A stretch of DNA of 64,000 bases from Streptomyces nojiriensis (lineage in GTDB: Bacteria; Actinomycetota; Actinomycetes; Streptomycetales; Streptomycetaceae), in the NCBI RefSeq assembly GCF_017639205.1, contig NZ_CP071139.1:682001-746000 (forward strand). The letters run 5' to 3'. Position 1 is the stretch's first letter, and each line of letters begins with the position of its first letter. Below the pieces are notes generated by a model. The model was not told the origin of the DNA. It was given only the letters and a program-made list of their open reading frames with translations, and ran no database searches. Below are positions 47,353 through 56,774 of the stretch, one piece after another. Made by a program: the position numbers and the translations under genes.

Positions 47353-49269
47353 CTAGACCGTCAGCGGGAGGCTCCGGGGGTCGGCCGGGCGGGGTACGAA
47401 GACCGGGGAGTCCGACTGGTAGAAGAGGTCGATGTCGGCCTCCTCTCCGCCGGTGATCAGGGTGTCCCAGGCGCCGCTCTCCCGCAGGGTGCGCAGGGTC
47501 GCGGGGGCGATCGACGCGAGGTGGGAGCGGAGTTCGCCGTCCGTCGGCAGGCCGGGCAGCCGGGATGCCAGCCTGTCTCGGATGCCGGCCATCCGGTCCA
47601 GCAGCGCCTCCAGATCGCTCCCGTCCACGGCCCCGGTGCCGGTGCTGCCCGCGCCGCCGGCCTCCGCGCTGCGCGCGATGATGTCCCTGATGGCGCGGGT
47701 GACGCCCTGGTCGTCGGTGGTCACCATGGCGTTCCAGGCCCGGCTCTTGTGCCGGTACTGGAGCATGGACATGGCGGCCTCGTGCCGGATGAAGTCGGCA
47801 TCCCGCAGCGGCTTGCCCTGCCAGGCCCGGCTGAGCGAACGGGCCAGTGAAGTGGCCGACGCCAGGCCGCTGTTGAGGCCGCGGCCCGGCCAGAAGTGGA
47901 TGGCGTTGGCCGCGTCGCCCAGCAGGAAGCCGAACGTGCCGGGGCTGGTCGCGGTCGGCCGGTGCAGCTGCGCCGTGAACCGCGGGCGCTGCACCATGTC
48001 CAGCCGGAACGAGGTGATCGCCGACAGGTCGTCCTCGGCCACGCCGAACAGGCGCAGGCCCTGCCGGATCTCCTTCCACAGCGGGGAACTGCGCAGCAGG
48101 GCGGGCAGGAAGAGGGTGCCGTGGGTGGGGCAGCGGAACTCGTTGTCCTCCTCCTGCCGGCTCATCAGGCAGGGGCGGCTGGCGATGCACTCCTCGAAGA
48201 CGTGGCGGACCGGGTCGATGCCGATGACGTTCTTGGCCTCCTCCCGGGTGAGCCGCATGTTCAGGAAGCCCTCACCGCGCAGCGAGTTGAGCAGGAACCG
48301 GTTCTGCGACACCGTGAGCAGCACGCTCATCGGGTCCGGCAGCTTCGACTTGACCCGCAGCCCCAGCACGACGTCCTGAAGGTGTTCGCCGTCGAGGGAG
48401 TAGATCGAGGCGTCGGCCGCGCCGAAGCGGTCGGCGTAGTGCTCGCGGGTGCGCGAGCGGCCGCCTTCGCTGACCACGAGGACGTGTTCCTGGGTGAGCC
48501 GGTTCTGCTGCTCCGTCACGTCGAAGCGCCTGGGGACGAGGCGGATCGCGGGCCGCCGGTTCGCCAGGTCCAGGAGCCGGTCCTCGATATGGGCGATCCG
48601 GATGTTGCGGGGCGGGCGGCCGTCGACCGAGTCGGGGCCGACGGGCCACATCTCGGAATAGGCACGGCCGTCGTCGAACAGCGCGCCGAGGACCTCCTCG
48701 GACAGGGCGAGGTACTGCCGGCTCTGGACGGTCACCACCTGCTGGCGGCGGAAGTTGCCCTGGGTCTCGTCCTTCCAGACGACCGCGGAGCCCTTCCTGG
48801 TCCAGCGCCCGTCGTAGACGGTGACGGCGGTCCGGCCGGGCAGCATCTCGTCGAGCGCGAGGGCGAAGGCGAGGCCCACCGGGCCGCCGCCGGTGACGGT
48901 GACCCGCAGCGTGCCGGGGTCCGCGGCGCAGATCCGGGGGACGTCCAGGAGGGAGAGGTCCATGACCGTCTCCATGGCGTCCTGCGCCTCGTAGAGGAAC
49001 GTTTCGTCACCGATCCGGATGCAGTCGTTCGGGCGCAGCACATGCCGGGTGACGCGCTGGTCGTTGACGAACGTGCCGTTGCGGCTGCCCCGGTCGTGGA
49101 GGACGAACCCGGAGTCCTCCGCGAGGATCTCGGCGTGCAGCCGGGAGGCGCTGGGACTCACGATCACGACGCCGTTGTCGCTCTTGCGCCCGAAGCTGAG
49201 GGGCTCGCCGCCCAGGACCACGCTCTGTCCGGTGAACGGACCCGTGCGCCCGACGATGACCGATGGCAC
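47353..49269 (-). CDS. FHA domain fused to FAD-dependent monooxygenase
   Basis: The 638-residue protein begins with a complete FHA domain (5-94: FGR, SASRLHAEI, DRGSRNGTFVN). A group A flavoprotein follows: the dinucleotide motif VTGGGPVGLAFALAL from 126, Arg-rich substrate segments and the FAD-pyrophosphate motif LLGDAANAIHFWPGRGLNSG. FHA domains bind phosphothreonine peptides, so enzyme location or activity is probably set by a kinase. A transmembrane Ser/Thr kinase is encoded divergently 165 bases away. The last about 130 residues are helical and of unknown role. GTG 49269 has AAGGAG 7 bases upstream. The substrate is unknown. Confidence 0.9.
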   Translation of the reverse strand: MPSVIVGRTGPFTGQSVVLGGEPLSFGRKSDNGVVIVSPSASRLHAEILAEDSGFVLHDRGSRNGTFVNDQRVTRHVLRPNDCIRIGDETFLYEAQDAMETVMDLSLLDVPRICAADPGTLRVTVTGGGPVGLAFALALDEMLPGRTAVTVYDGRWTRKGSAVVWKDETQGNFRRQQVVTVQSRQYLALSEEVLGALFDDGRAYSEMWPVGPDSVDGRPPRNIRIAHIEDRLLDLANRRPAIRLVPRRFDVTEQQNRLTQEHVLVVSEGGRSRTREHYADRFGAADASIYSLDGEHLQDVVLGLRVKSKLPDPMSVLLTVSQNRFLLNSLRGEGFLNMRLTREEAKNVIGIDPVRHVFEECIASRPCLMSRQEEDNEFRCPTHGTLFLPALLRSSPLWKEIRQGLRLFGVAEDDLSAITSFRLDMVQRPRFTAQLHRPTATSPGTFGFLLGDAANAIHFWPGRGLNSGLASATSLARSLSRAWQGKPLRDADFIRHEAAMSMLQYRHKSRAWNAMVTTDDQGVTRAIRDIIARSAEAGGAGSTGTGAVDGSDLEALLDRMAGIRDRLASRLPGLPTDGELRSHLASIAPATLRTLRESGAWDTLITGGEEADIDLFYQSDSPVFVPRPADPRSLPLTV

Positions 49270-49434
49270 TGCACACTCCTTGAAAACGCGCTGCCGATGA
49301 CTCGTACGGCAGTAACACGTCATCGAGAACGTGTTCGGTTCAACCATTTCTTGGAATCTTTTGAGTCGTTCTGAACCCGGGGCCCGGTCCGTACGTGATG
49401 TTCGCGTCGTCGGCGATCAGAGGAGAACCACCCC

Positions 49435-50865
49435 ATGTACAACGACGAATCCGAGACAGTGACGGAGACCGCACTCGCTGGAACCCCCGCGCCGGGTCCG
49501 GCGGGCGGGGAACGGCTGATCGCCGGCCGCTACCGGCTGCTGTCCCGGCTGGGCGAAGGCGGTATGGGCACCGTGTGGCGGGCCCATGACGAGACCCTGT
49601 ACCGGGAGGTCGCCGTCAAGGAGGTCCGGCCCCCGGCCGGCCTGGGGGGCGATGACATCGCCCGCATGTACGGCCGGCTGGAGCGGGAGGCGTGGGCGGC
49701 GGCCCGGATACCCGACCGCAATGTGGTCACGGTCCACGACGTGGTCATGGAGGACAACCGGCCCTGGGTCGTGATGGAGCTGATCCGCGGGCAGTCACTG
49801 GCCGATCTGCTGCGTGCCGAGGGGCCGCTCACCCCCCGGCACGCCGCGCACATCGGTGCGGAGGTGCTGGGCGCGCTGCGTGCCGCCCATGCCGTCGGAG
49901 TGGAGCACCGGGACGTGAAGCCGGCGAACGTGCTGCTCGCCGACGACGGGCGGGTGGTGCTCAGCGACTTCGGTATCGCGATGGTCGAAGGCAGCACCTC
50001 CCTGACCATGACCGGCGAGGTGGTCGGCTCCCCCGAGTACCTGCCGCCGGAGCGCGCGCTGGGCCGCCCGTCGGGCCCCGAGTCGGACCTGTGGTCCCTC
50101 GGCGTGATGCTGTACGCGTGCGTGGAGGGGATCTCCCCGTTCCGGCAGGACAGCGCGCTGAGCACCCTGCGTTCCGTCGTGGAGGAGGAACCGCCGGTAC
50201 CGACGCGCGCCGGCCCGCTCGCCCCGGTGATCGCCGGGCTGCTCCGCAAGGAGCCCGCGCAGCGCACCCCCGCCGCCGAAGCCGCCGAAGCCCTGAGGGA
50301 CATCGCGCACGATCCGGACGCCACCACGGCCGCGGCCCGCGTCCTGTCGACCCCTGCGGAAGCCGCGACCGGGCGGACCGGGGCGACCGACGAGGTCGCC
50401 GCGGTCACCGCCCCGCCCCGCAAGCGCCGTACGGCGGCCTTCGTCGCGGCTGGTACGGCCGCCTGCGTACTGATCGGCGGCGGGATCGCCTACGCGCTCA
50501 ACGGCAACAACGAGGCAACCAACCCCGATTCGGGGGTACGGGTGTCGGTGACCGGCGCGAACACGACCTACACCGGCGCATGCCCGGTTCCCGCGGGCCG
50601 GGCCCCGTCGTTCACCGTGACCTTCACCGCGTCCGAGCCGACGCTGATCTCCTACCGCTGGGTGTCCGGCGACGGTTCGGTGGTGGATCCGCACTGGCGC
50701 ACCCTGTCCATCGGGGGCAAGGCCGCCCCGACGGGTCGCGACACCGTGAGCCTGACGACCTACACGAAGACCGGCACCCTGACGACCGGCATGGCCGTGG
50801 AACTCCAGAGCCCCGCCCCCTTCACCTCCAACCCGGTCCCCTTCTCGATCACCTGCACCGGCTGA
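49435..50865 (+). CDS. Transmembrane Ser/Thr protein kinase (PknB-like)
   Basis: The 476-residue protein has a complete Hanks-type kinase domain (30-295): glycine loop LGEGGMGTVW, Lys62, HRDVKPAN with Asp160, DFG at 178-180, an activation loop with several Ser/Thr (STSLTMTGEVV) and GSPEYLPPE. A juxtamembrane linker, one membrane helix (334-355) and a beta-rich extracellular domain of about 120 residues with a Cys pair follow. The extracellular part lacks PASTA repeats, so its ligand is not peptidoglycan by the usual mode. It is divergent from the FHA-monooxygenase, a strong candidate substrate or reader. AGGAG lies 10 bases before the ATG. Confidence 0.93.
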   Translation: MYNDESETVTETALAGTPAPGPAGGERLIAGRYRLLSRLGEGGMGTVWRAHDETLYREVAVKEVRPPAGLGGDDIARMYGRLEREAWAAARIPDRNVVTVHDVVMEDNRPWVVMELIRGQSLADLLRAEGPLTPRHAAHIGAEVLGALRAAHAVGVEHRDVKPANVLLADDGRVVLSDFGIAMVEGSTSLTMTGEVVGSPEYLPPERALGRPSGPESDLWSLGVMLYACVEGISPFRQDSALSTLRSVVEEEPPVPTRAGPLAPVIAGLLRKEPAQRTPAAEAAEALRDIAHDPDATTAAARVLSTPAEAATGRTGATDEVAAVTAPPRKRRTAAFVAAGTAACVLIGGGIAYALNGNNEATNPDSGVRVSVTGANTTYTGACPVPAGRAPSFTVTFTASEPTLISYRWVSGDGSVVDPHWRTLSIGGKAAPTGRDTVSLTTYTKTGTLTTGMAVELQSPAPFTSNPVPFSITCTG

Positions 50866-50904
50866 GCCCCGCACGGGCCCGGCCGACGGCGGCGTTCGGG
50901 GCCG

Positions 50905-51411
50905 TCAAGTGGCCTCGGTCCCGGCCGCCTCGACGTTGGCGACCATCCTGCGCAGCACCTTGAGGGCGGCCACGTACTCCTCGTCTCCGATGCCCTGGTG
51001 AATGACGGCGCGCTGCTCGGTCACCAGCTGCCGCAGTCGCGCCCGGGCATCTTCCCCGGCCTCGGTGAGGTGCAGCCGCTGTGTGCCGTCGGCCGCGAGC
51101 CAGCCGCGGTGGAGCAGCTGGTCCACGACCCGGGCGATCTCGTGCGGTCCTTCCGCGAGCGGGGTCAGCTGGGCGACCACCTCCTCGCGGCCGGGCGCGG
51201 GAAGCCCGCTGTTCACCCGGTTGAGCACCCAGTACTGCGGCTGGGTCACATCGATCCTGGCCATGGCGTCCCGCAACTGCCGGGTGACCGCCGTGTGGAC
51301 CAGGCCGCTCCAGTAGCCGATGGGCTGGGTGGCCAGCATGTCGTCGGTGGCGGCCGGATCGGCCGGCGCCTGGTCGGTGGTGGTCGTGCCGGTCTGCGGT
51401 TTCACGATCAC
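50905..51411 (-). CDS. MarR-like winged-helix protein (paralogue of 34451-34909)
   Basis: The 168-residue protein shares QPIGYWSGLVHTAVTRQLRD, VTQPQYWVLNRV and LTEAGEDARARLRQLVTEQ with the other MarR-like gene. An N-terminal Thr/Asp/Ala-rich extension (about 25 residues) is extra. GTG 51411 has GGGGGTG 9 bases upstream; GTG 51405 and the GTG-like codon at 51423 are alternatives. It lies 27 bases after the WD40 gene on the same strand and may be the last gene of that operon. Confidence 0.78.
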   Translation of the reverse strand: MIVKPQTGTTTTDQAPADPAATDDMLATQPIGYWSGLVHTAVTRQLRDAMARIDVTQPQYWVLNRVNSGLPAPGREEVVAQLTPLAEGPHEIARVVDQLLHRGWLAADGTQRLHLTEAGEDARARLRQLVTEQRAVIHQGIGDEEYVAALKVLRRMVANVEAAGTEAT

Positions 51412-51438
51412 GACGCTACACACCCCCGGGCGCCGGCC

Positions 51439-54400
51439 TCACCGGTGGTCGGCTCCCGGGCAGGCCGGCTCCCAGGTGGCGTCCTTGTCATAGGTGCCGA
51501 GTTCCGCGCGGGTGAGGCCGCCGCCGACTGCCGCACAGGCGGCGGCCCGGGGGTCGCGGGCGGCCGCCACCGCCTCGGTGACGTCCCGCACGACGAGGAC
51601 CAAGGAGCCGAGCAGGAGACGGCCCGGCGGAAGGGCGAACGCCCACGGGTGTTCGGCGAAGCCGTCGTTCCCGAGGGCCACCGGCTCCATGCCAGGTCGT
51701 ACGAGCCAGGTGGTGAAGTCCCGGAATCCGGAGGTGGTGGCGAGCGCGCCCCAGGTCCCCTCCACCAACACGTCCATGGCGTGGGCCCCCTTGGGCATGG
51801 GGAGGTCGCCGAGGGGCTCGGCCTTGCCCTTGCCCGCATCGGCCAACCGCCAGCCACGAGCCCCGGACCGGAGAATGCTGCCGTCCTCGCTGAAGAGGAG
51901 CCGACCCCCTGGGGTCGTACCGGGGATGGTCTGCGTCCGTCGGGCCTTCCCCGGATCGGACAGGTCCCACACGGTCAGCCCCGTCGATCCGCCGCCCAGG
52001 ACCAGTGTGCGCCCGTCGGGGGACAGCGCCCCGCCACCCCCGGAGTGGGGGTCGAATCCGGTCTCCGTGCCGGACTCGGACACCACGCCGGAGTCGAGGT
52101 CCAGGACGGAGCCGGAGTCGGAGCTCGCGCCGGGGGCGGCCGTCTCGTACTCCTCCGGACCTGCTCCGTCGCCCGGGATCGCTCCCGGCTCCGGCATGCC
52201 CGTCCCCGGGACCTGCTGCTCGTCCACCGTCGGGGTGGAGGTGCCGGACATGAGCCGCTGGAACGGCGCGGCGTGGCCCCCGTCGCCGTCCACCCGCCAG
52301 ACCAGAGCCTCGGAGTTGCCGGCGCGCACCGCCACCACGGTCTTCCCCTCCGGGCCGACCAGCAGGGAGGTGATGCCCCCGGTCGTGCGTCCCGTTCCGG
52401 ACCCGCTCGGGCTTCCGCTGTCCGCCGCGATGTCCGCGGGCAGCGGGAACGTGGCCTCCAGTCGGCGCGGCCGGGCCCGGTCGCTCACGTCCCACAGCGA
52501 CAACTTGCCGTGATCGAACACGGCCATGCGAGTGGCGTCCTGGTCGATCCCCAACAGGTCGGCGGGGGTCTCCAGGGCGCCGAGCCGCCGGAAGGGCGGG
52601 CCGGCCGCGGCGTCGAAGAGGACGGTCTCCAGTTGCTGCTTCGTGGTGCCTTCGACGTACTGGGTCACGGCCAGGACCGATGTCCGCGGGGCGAACGCGG
52701 CCGTCTCGTAGCGTGTGAGGGGCTGCGCGGCCGTATGCCAGGTATGGGCGGACACGTCCCAGATCCGCACCGTGCCGTCGTCGCCGCCGAGCGCCAGCCG
52801 CTTCCCGTCCGGGCTGTAGGCGAGCGCCGGTACGGTGTAGACAGCCGACGGGGCCTTCGCGGCGGCCGTCGCGCCCGTCGTCATGCGCAGCACGACCTCG
52901 CTGCCGAGCAGGATCACCCCGGAGTCGTCCCGTGCCACGGCGTTCCCGCCCGGCCCGGGCACCACCCAGCTCGATCCCCGGAGAACCGCTTCGAGCCGGT
53001 ATCCGGGGCCGGTCCGCTCCGGGTAGATGTTCCAGACCTTGATGAACCGGTTGCCGGCGCCCACTCCCGCCGCTAGGGGGTGCGTGGTGGCGGTGTAGAG
53101 CGTGTCGTCGTCCGAGTTGTGGAAGGCGACGCCCTCGGTGGGGTTGATCTGTCCCCCGCCGTCGCCGGCCTCGGCGGAACGGCCCGGTTCGATCGTGACG
53201 GTCACGGGAAGCGCGGCGGCCTGAGTGTCGTGCACCCAGATGTTGAGGCCGTCGGCGACGGCGACCCGGTTGCCGGAACGGTTGACCGAGAGGCCGACGG
53301 GCCGGGTGCCTTCCGTGGTGGCGTACTTGGCCACCTGCCCGGTCTTCCGAGGGGCGCCGGGGTCCGTGACGTCGTACACGGTGAGGGCCTCCGGGGAGAC
53401 CGTGTCGCCGCCCGCCGGCGGGTCGAGCGGGCCGAGCGTGGCCAGGGTACGGCCGTCACCGCTGACGGCGGCCTGCAGCACCTGACCGCCGCCCGGCAGT
53501 TCCGCGAGCCGCCGCGGCTTCGCCGGGTCCGCGAAGCTCCACACTTCGGCCCGGAGGTCTGCGGTGCCGATGAGCACGGCCGCTCCCCCGGCAGTGGTCA
53601 GCGGCAGCAGGACCGGCCGTACCTCGCGCTGCGGCTTGCGGGCGTTGGTGCCGGTCGGCACCGGGAGCGTGGCCACCGCGGCCCGGGACGCCGCGTCCCG
53701 GACGGTGATCCGGTCACCGTCCCGGGTCAGCAGGCTGCGGCCGTCGCCGGTGTAGCCGAGCGCCGTCGGCCCGGAAGTGCCCGCCAGGGGTGGTACCTCG
53801 CCCCGGTAGCGGGTCTCCAGCAGGATCCGCAGCAGGCTGTCGCGCGAGGCGTCGCCCGGACTCATGCGGTGTGCCGACAGGGCCAGCCGCAGGGCGAGGG
53901 CGGGATCGGATTCCTGGACGGCGGTGGCTTCGTTGAGCAGCGACCGCGCCTGCTTCTGGCGTTTCTCCGCCGCGGTTTTCTGCGACTGGAGATGGGCGGA
54001 ATACGCGAACACGAGGGCCACGGAGAGCAGGAGGGCGAGGGCCTGCCCGCCGAGGACCTTCCAGCTGAACGCGCTGGCCTTGCGCCGGGCCTTCGGCACG
54101 TTGGAGGCAGCGGCGATCTGCGTCGGTTCACCGGGGAGTTCACCGGCCACTCCGCGTGCCTCGCGCCCGTCCGACTCTGCGACGACGACCACCCCGAGGC
54201 CGTGCGCGGCTCTCAGTTTGGCGCCGAACCCGGAGACCGAGGCCAGCTCGCCGTCGTCCGTGAGGTCCGCCGTGACGGAGTTGCTCGCCCTGACCCGGCG
54301 GTAGAAGAGGGCTCGGCGCCCGAGGGCGGCGCACCACAGCCGGCTGTTGCCCCTGCGCAGGGCCGGCTGCCGGACGCGTACCGTCTCTGCGAGCAGCACC

Positions 54401-55350
54401 CCGAAGGCCGCGCCGAGGGACGGTCCCGCGATCCGGTAGGGCACCGAGCCCTTGGTGGCGACCGTCTCGCCCGCGAGCGCGAACCCCTGCAGGGACCACA
54501 GCACGGTTCCCGACAGCCGCCGCCCGGACGCGTTCCAGGCCCGGGCCATGGCCGCGGCGTACTTGTGGTCGGCGGTGAACAGCGGCATGGTCTCGGGATC
54601 GGGCACCAGGCCGCGGGGCCCGCCCGGCAGCAGGGTCAGGGTGAGCCGCCCGGAGGCGCCCACGCCCTGGTGGTCGAACAGGACGCGCACCGCGACCGGA
54701 GTCCTGGTGGGCCCGGGGAGCCGGCCCAGCGCCAGCCGGCACAGGGCCATGGCCGCGGCCAGCACCGGGCCCGTACGGACGGCGTCCCCCGCCGCGGCCG
54801 CGAGCCGGTCCAGCGAACGCCGGAGCCGCTCGTCGCCGAGGGCGAGCTCGGCCGCGTCCCAGGGCGCGGTCTCGAGGTCCGCCGTGGCTCCGGCGCCCCG
54901 GTACCAGGCCAGGGCGACCGCCAGGCGGGTCTCGTCCGCATCCGGGTCGAGGAGGTCCAGCGCGAGTGCGGCCTGGATCCGTACCGCGGCGAGGACCGGC
55001 TGCGACTCCATCGGATCGAAAACCACCAGGCCGGAGGCACTGCGCAGGCCGTCGATCAGGGTGGCGTCCGATCCCTGTACCTCGATCTCGCCCAGCGCGT
55101 CATGGAGGGCGGTGTCCTCCCCGGTGTACAGGAGACGGAGGGCGGGCGTGTCGGACCGTTCGACCAAGCGGGAGAGCCAGGCGACCAGCGCACCCGGGTC
55201 GCCGGACATCAGTTTCTGCAAGCGGCCGGCTTCAACGGCGGTCTGACGCGCACAGGCGAGGGCGGTGTCGAGGTCGTCGAGCGTTCCGCTCCGGCCCCCG
55301 CCGCGCCCGACGGCGGCCCCGGCCTTGTCCTTGTCCTTCATCACCGTCAT
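51439..55350 (-). CDS. Membrane-anchored WD40-repeat protein with N-terminal unknown domain
   Basis: The 1303-residue protein has an about 420-residue N-terminal region of unknown type, one membrane helix (about 430-452, VLGGQALALLLSVALVFAYS) and a helical stalk (KTAAEKRQKQARSLLNEATA). A large extracytoplasmic or cytoplasmic WD40-like propeller follows (for example SPDGKRLALGGDDGTVRIWD), then an acidic Gly/Ser insert. The helix-stalk-WD40 layout resembles that of NACHT/STAND-WD40 signalling proteins, but no NTPase motif is present. GPSLGAAF near 310 recalls a protease nucleophile loop, without other support. ATG 55350 has GGAAGGAG 10 bases upstream. It is encoded 5 bases after the 472-residue gene. 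A scaffold or sensor is likely. Confidence 0.8.
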   Translation of the reverse strand: MTVMKDKDKAGAAVGRGGGRSGTLDDLDTALACARQTAVEAGRLQKLMSGDPGALVAWLSRLVERSDTPALRLLYTGEDTALHDALGEIEVQGSDATLIDGLRSASGLVVFDPMESQPVLAAVRIQAALALDLLDPDADETRLAVALAWYRGAGATADLETAPWDAAELALGDERLRRSLDRLAAAAGDAVRTGPVLAAAMALCRLALGRLPGPTRTPVAVRVLFDHQGVGASGRLTLTLLPGGPRGLVPDPETMPLFTADHKYAAAMARAWNASGRRLSGTVLWSLQGFALAGETVATKGSVPYRIAGPSLGAAFGVLLAETVRVRQPALRRGNSRLWCAALGRRALFYRRVRASNSVTADLTDDGELASVSGFGAKLRAAHGLGVVVVAESDGREARGVAGELPGEPTQIAAASNVPKARRKASAFSWKVLGGQALALLLSVALVFAYSAHLQSQKTAAEKRQKQARSLLNEATAVQESDPALALRLALSAHRMSPGDASRDSLLRILLETRYRGEVPPLAGTSGPTALGYTGDGRSLLTRDGDRITVRDAASRAAVATLPVPTGTNARKPQREVRPVLLPLTTAGGAAVLIGTADLRAEVWSFADPAKPRRLAELPGGGQVLQAAVSGDGRTLATLGPLDPPAGGDTVSPEALTVYDVTDPGAPRKTGQVAKYATTEGTRPVGLSVNRSGNRVAVADGLNIWVHDTQAAALPVTVTIEPGRSAEAGDGGGQINPTEGVAFHNSDDDTLYTATTHPLAAGVGAGNRFIKVWNIYPERTGPGYRLEAVLRGSSWVVPGPGGNAVARDDSGVILLGSEVVLRMTTGATAAAKAPSAVYTVPALAYSPDGKRLALGGDDGTVRIWDVSAHTWHTAAQPLTRYETAAFAPRTSVLAVTQYVEGTTKQQLETVLFDAAAGPPFRRLGALETPADLLGIDQDATRMAVFDHGKLSLWDVSDRARPRRLEATFPLPADIAADSGSPSGSGTGRTTGGITSLLVGPEGKTVVAVRAGNSEALVWRVDGDGGHAAPFQRLMSGTSTPTVDEQQVPGTGMPEPGAIPGDGAGPEEYETAAPGASSDSGSVLDLDSGVVSESGTETGFDPHSGGGGALSPDGRTLVLGGGSTGLTVWDLSDPGKARRTQTIPGTTPGGRLLFSEDGSILRSGARGWRLADAGKGKAEPLGDLPMPKGAHAMDVLVEGTWGALATTSGFRDFTTWLVRPGMEPVALGNDGFAEHPWAFALPPGRLLLGSLVLVVRDVTEAVAAARDPRAAACAAVGGGLTRAELGTYDKDATWEPACPGADHR

Positions 55351-55355
55351 CCCGC

Positions 55356-56774
55356 TCAGGCTCCTTCCCGGGCGCGGCGTACGGGGTGGCCGGCGGGGAG
55401 CCGGTCGAGCAGTGCGCGCCAGCGGCGCCGGTCGGAGGCCCGTACCTGGCAGGCCAGCGTCCTGCGGACGGCCTCGGGGTCCAGGAACGGCAGGTCCGCG
55501 AGGCCGAGCGGCGGACCTGCCTGGTCCGCGGTGATCTCGATCCGAGCCCTGGCCGTCATCTTGAGGTCGCCGGACAGGCGGTCGTCGAAGGGCATCAGCA
55601 GGACGTACAGGTCGCTGCCTTCGACGGCGCCGGTGACGTGCACGGGCAGCAGCAGCACCTCGTCGTAGCCGCCGGCCAGCAGCGCGGCGGTGGCGGTGTC
55701 GAAGGGCGTGGAGACCCCGACGTAGAGCCGGCCGTCGTTCTGCACGGTGAGGGTGAGGGTGAACGCCGCGCGCAGCACCCCGTCCCGGGCCGAGTCGGCT
55801 CCGCCCGCGGCGGCGGGTGCGAACTCGTTCCGTACGGAGGCCGGCCTGCCGTAGTCGAGCCGGTGCCATACGACGTCCGCGCTCCCGAGCCCGGCGCTCC
55901 CGCCCCCCGGGCCGGCGAAGGCCCCGGCGAGCCGTTCCGCCGCGAGTGCGGCCGTGGCGGACAGGAAGGCGTCGCCGCGGCCGACCGCGTCCAGCAGCAG
56001 GATCAGCCGCTCCCGGGTCGGTCGCGGGATCCGGCCGGTGGCGGCCCCCGCGAGGCGTGCGCACAGGGCGGTCGACGCGACCCGTCGGCGCCGCGGGTCG
56101 GACGCGCGCAGGGCGGAGCCGAGTTGCTCCAGTGCGGCGGTGAACCGGGACCCGGCGGGCGCGAAGTAGTGCCGCAGCCGTACGGGGCGATGCGCGGGAG
56201 CGTCGCCCTCCGTCGGTCCGGACGCGTCCAGGGCCGCGGTCACCTCGTCCGCGAGCCGGTCCACGCGCTCCCACGGCAGTACGTGGAAGCAGTCGGGTTC
56301 GGGCCGGCCCTCGGCCGCGAGGCGGTCCAGCAGGCTGTAGCGCAGCCCGGGGTGGGCCGCGGCGAGGAGGGCCCGTTCGGCCGGCTCCAGCCGCTCGGCC
56401 GGCCAGCGCCGTTCGATCGCGGCGACGGCCTCGGCCGTGGCGGGGTCGGCGGGCAGGGGCTCTCCGAGCTCGTCGAGTTCCAGTACGGCCTCGCCGGTGG
56501 CGGGCTCGATCAGAGCGAGGGCGTGGCCGCCGTCGGCCAGCGGCAGCGAGCCGCGCTCCCAGCCGGTGCGGAAGCGGTCCAGGCTTCGGGCGTCGGCGCG
56601 CTCGTCGCCCTCGTTGACGGGGCCGTGGGCGGCCCAGAACGGTCCCGGTGCGGACACGCGGGTGCCGCCGTTCCCTCGGACCTGGCCGGGGATCGGCGTG
56701 GTGTCGCCGGGGTGCGGCGCGGCGGGACGGGCGTCCCGGACCCAGGTGGTCAGTGGCCGGTGCGCGGCGGTCAT
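55356..56774 (-). CDS. Conserved hypothetical protein of the nucleotidyltransferase-WD40 operon
   Basis: The 472-residue soluble protein has no recognised motif. The first half is helical (ALLAAAHPGLRYSLLDRLAA, RHYFAPAGSRFTAALEQLGS). The second half is beta-rich (AFTLTLTVQNDGRLYVGVST, EVLLLPVHVTGAVEGSDLYV, MTARARIEITA). The end is basic (RRTLACQVRASDRRRWRALL). Its ATG overlaps the stop of the nucleotidyltransferase by four bases (ATGA) and the WD40 gene follows 5 bases later. It is therefore translated together with both and is probably part of the same complex or pathway. Confidence 0.75.
   Translation of the reverse strand: MTAAHRPLTTWVRDARPAAPHPGDTTPIPGQVRGNGGTRVSAPGPFWAAHGPVNEGDERADARSLDRFRTGWERGSLPLADGGHALALIEPATGEAVLELDELGEPLPADPATAEAVAAIERRWPAERLEPAERALLAAAHPGLRYSLLDRLAAEGRPEPDCFHVLPWERVDRLADEVTAALDASGPTEGDAPAHRPVRLRHYFAPAGSRFTAALEQLGSALRASDPRRRRVASTALCARLAGAATGRIPRPTRERLILLLDAVGRGDAFLSATAALAAERLAGAFAGPGGGSAGLGSADVVWHRLDYGRPASVRNEFAPAAAGGADSARDGVLRAAFTLTLTVQNDGRLYVGVSTPFDTATAALLAGGYDEVLLLPVHVTGAVEGSDLYVLLMPFDDRLSGDLKMTARARIEITADQAGPPLGLADLPFLDPEAVRRTLACQVRASDRRRWRALLDRLPAGHPVRRAREGA

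Noticed and set aside
54405..54430. GPSLGAAF in the WD40 protein as a Lon/S16-type protease active site
   Set aside because: Only the short loop resembles it; the order of surrounding motifs does not fit S16 and no catalytic Lys could be placed.
55351..56274. Extension of the WD40 protein frame upstream
   Set aside because: It is the shadow of the 472-residue gene; ATG 55350 has a strong ribosome site.
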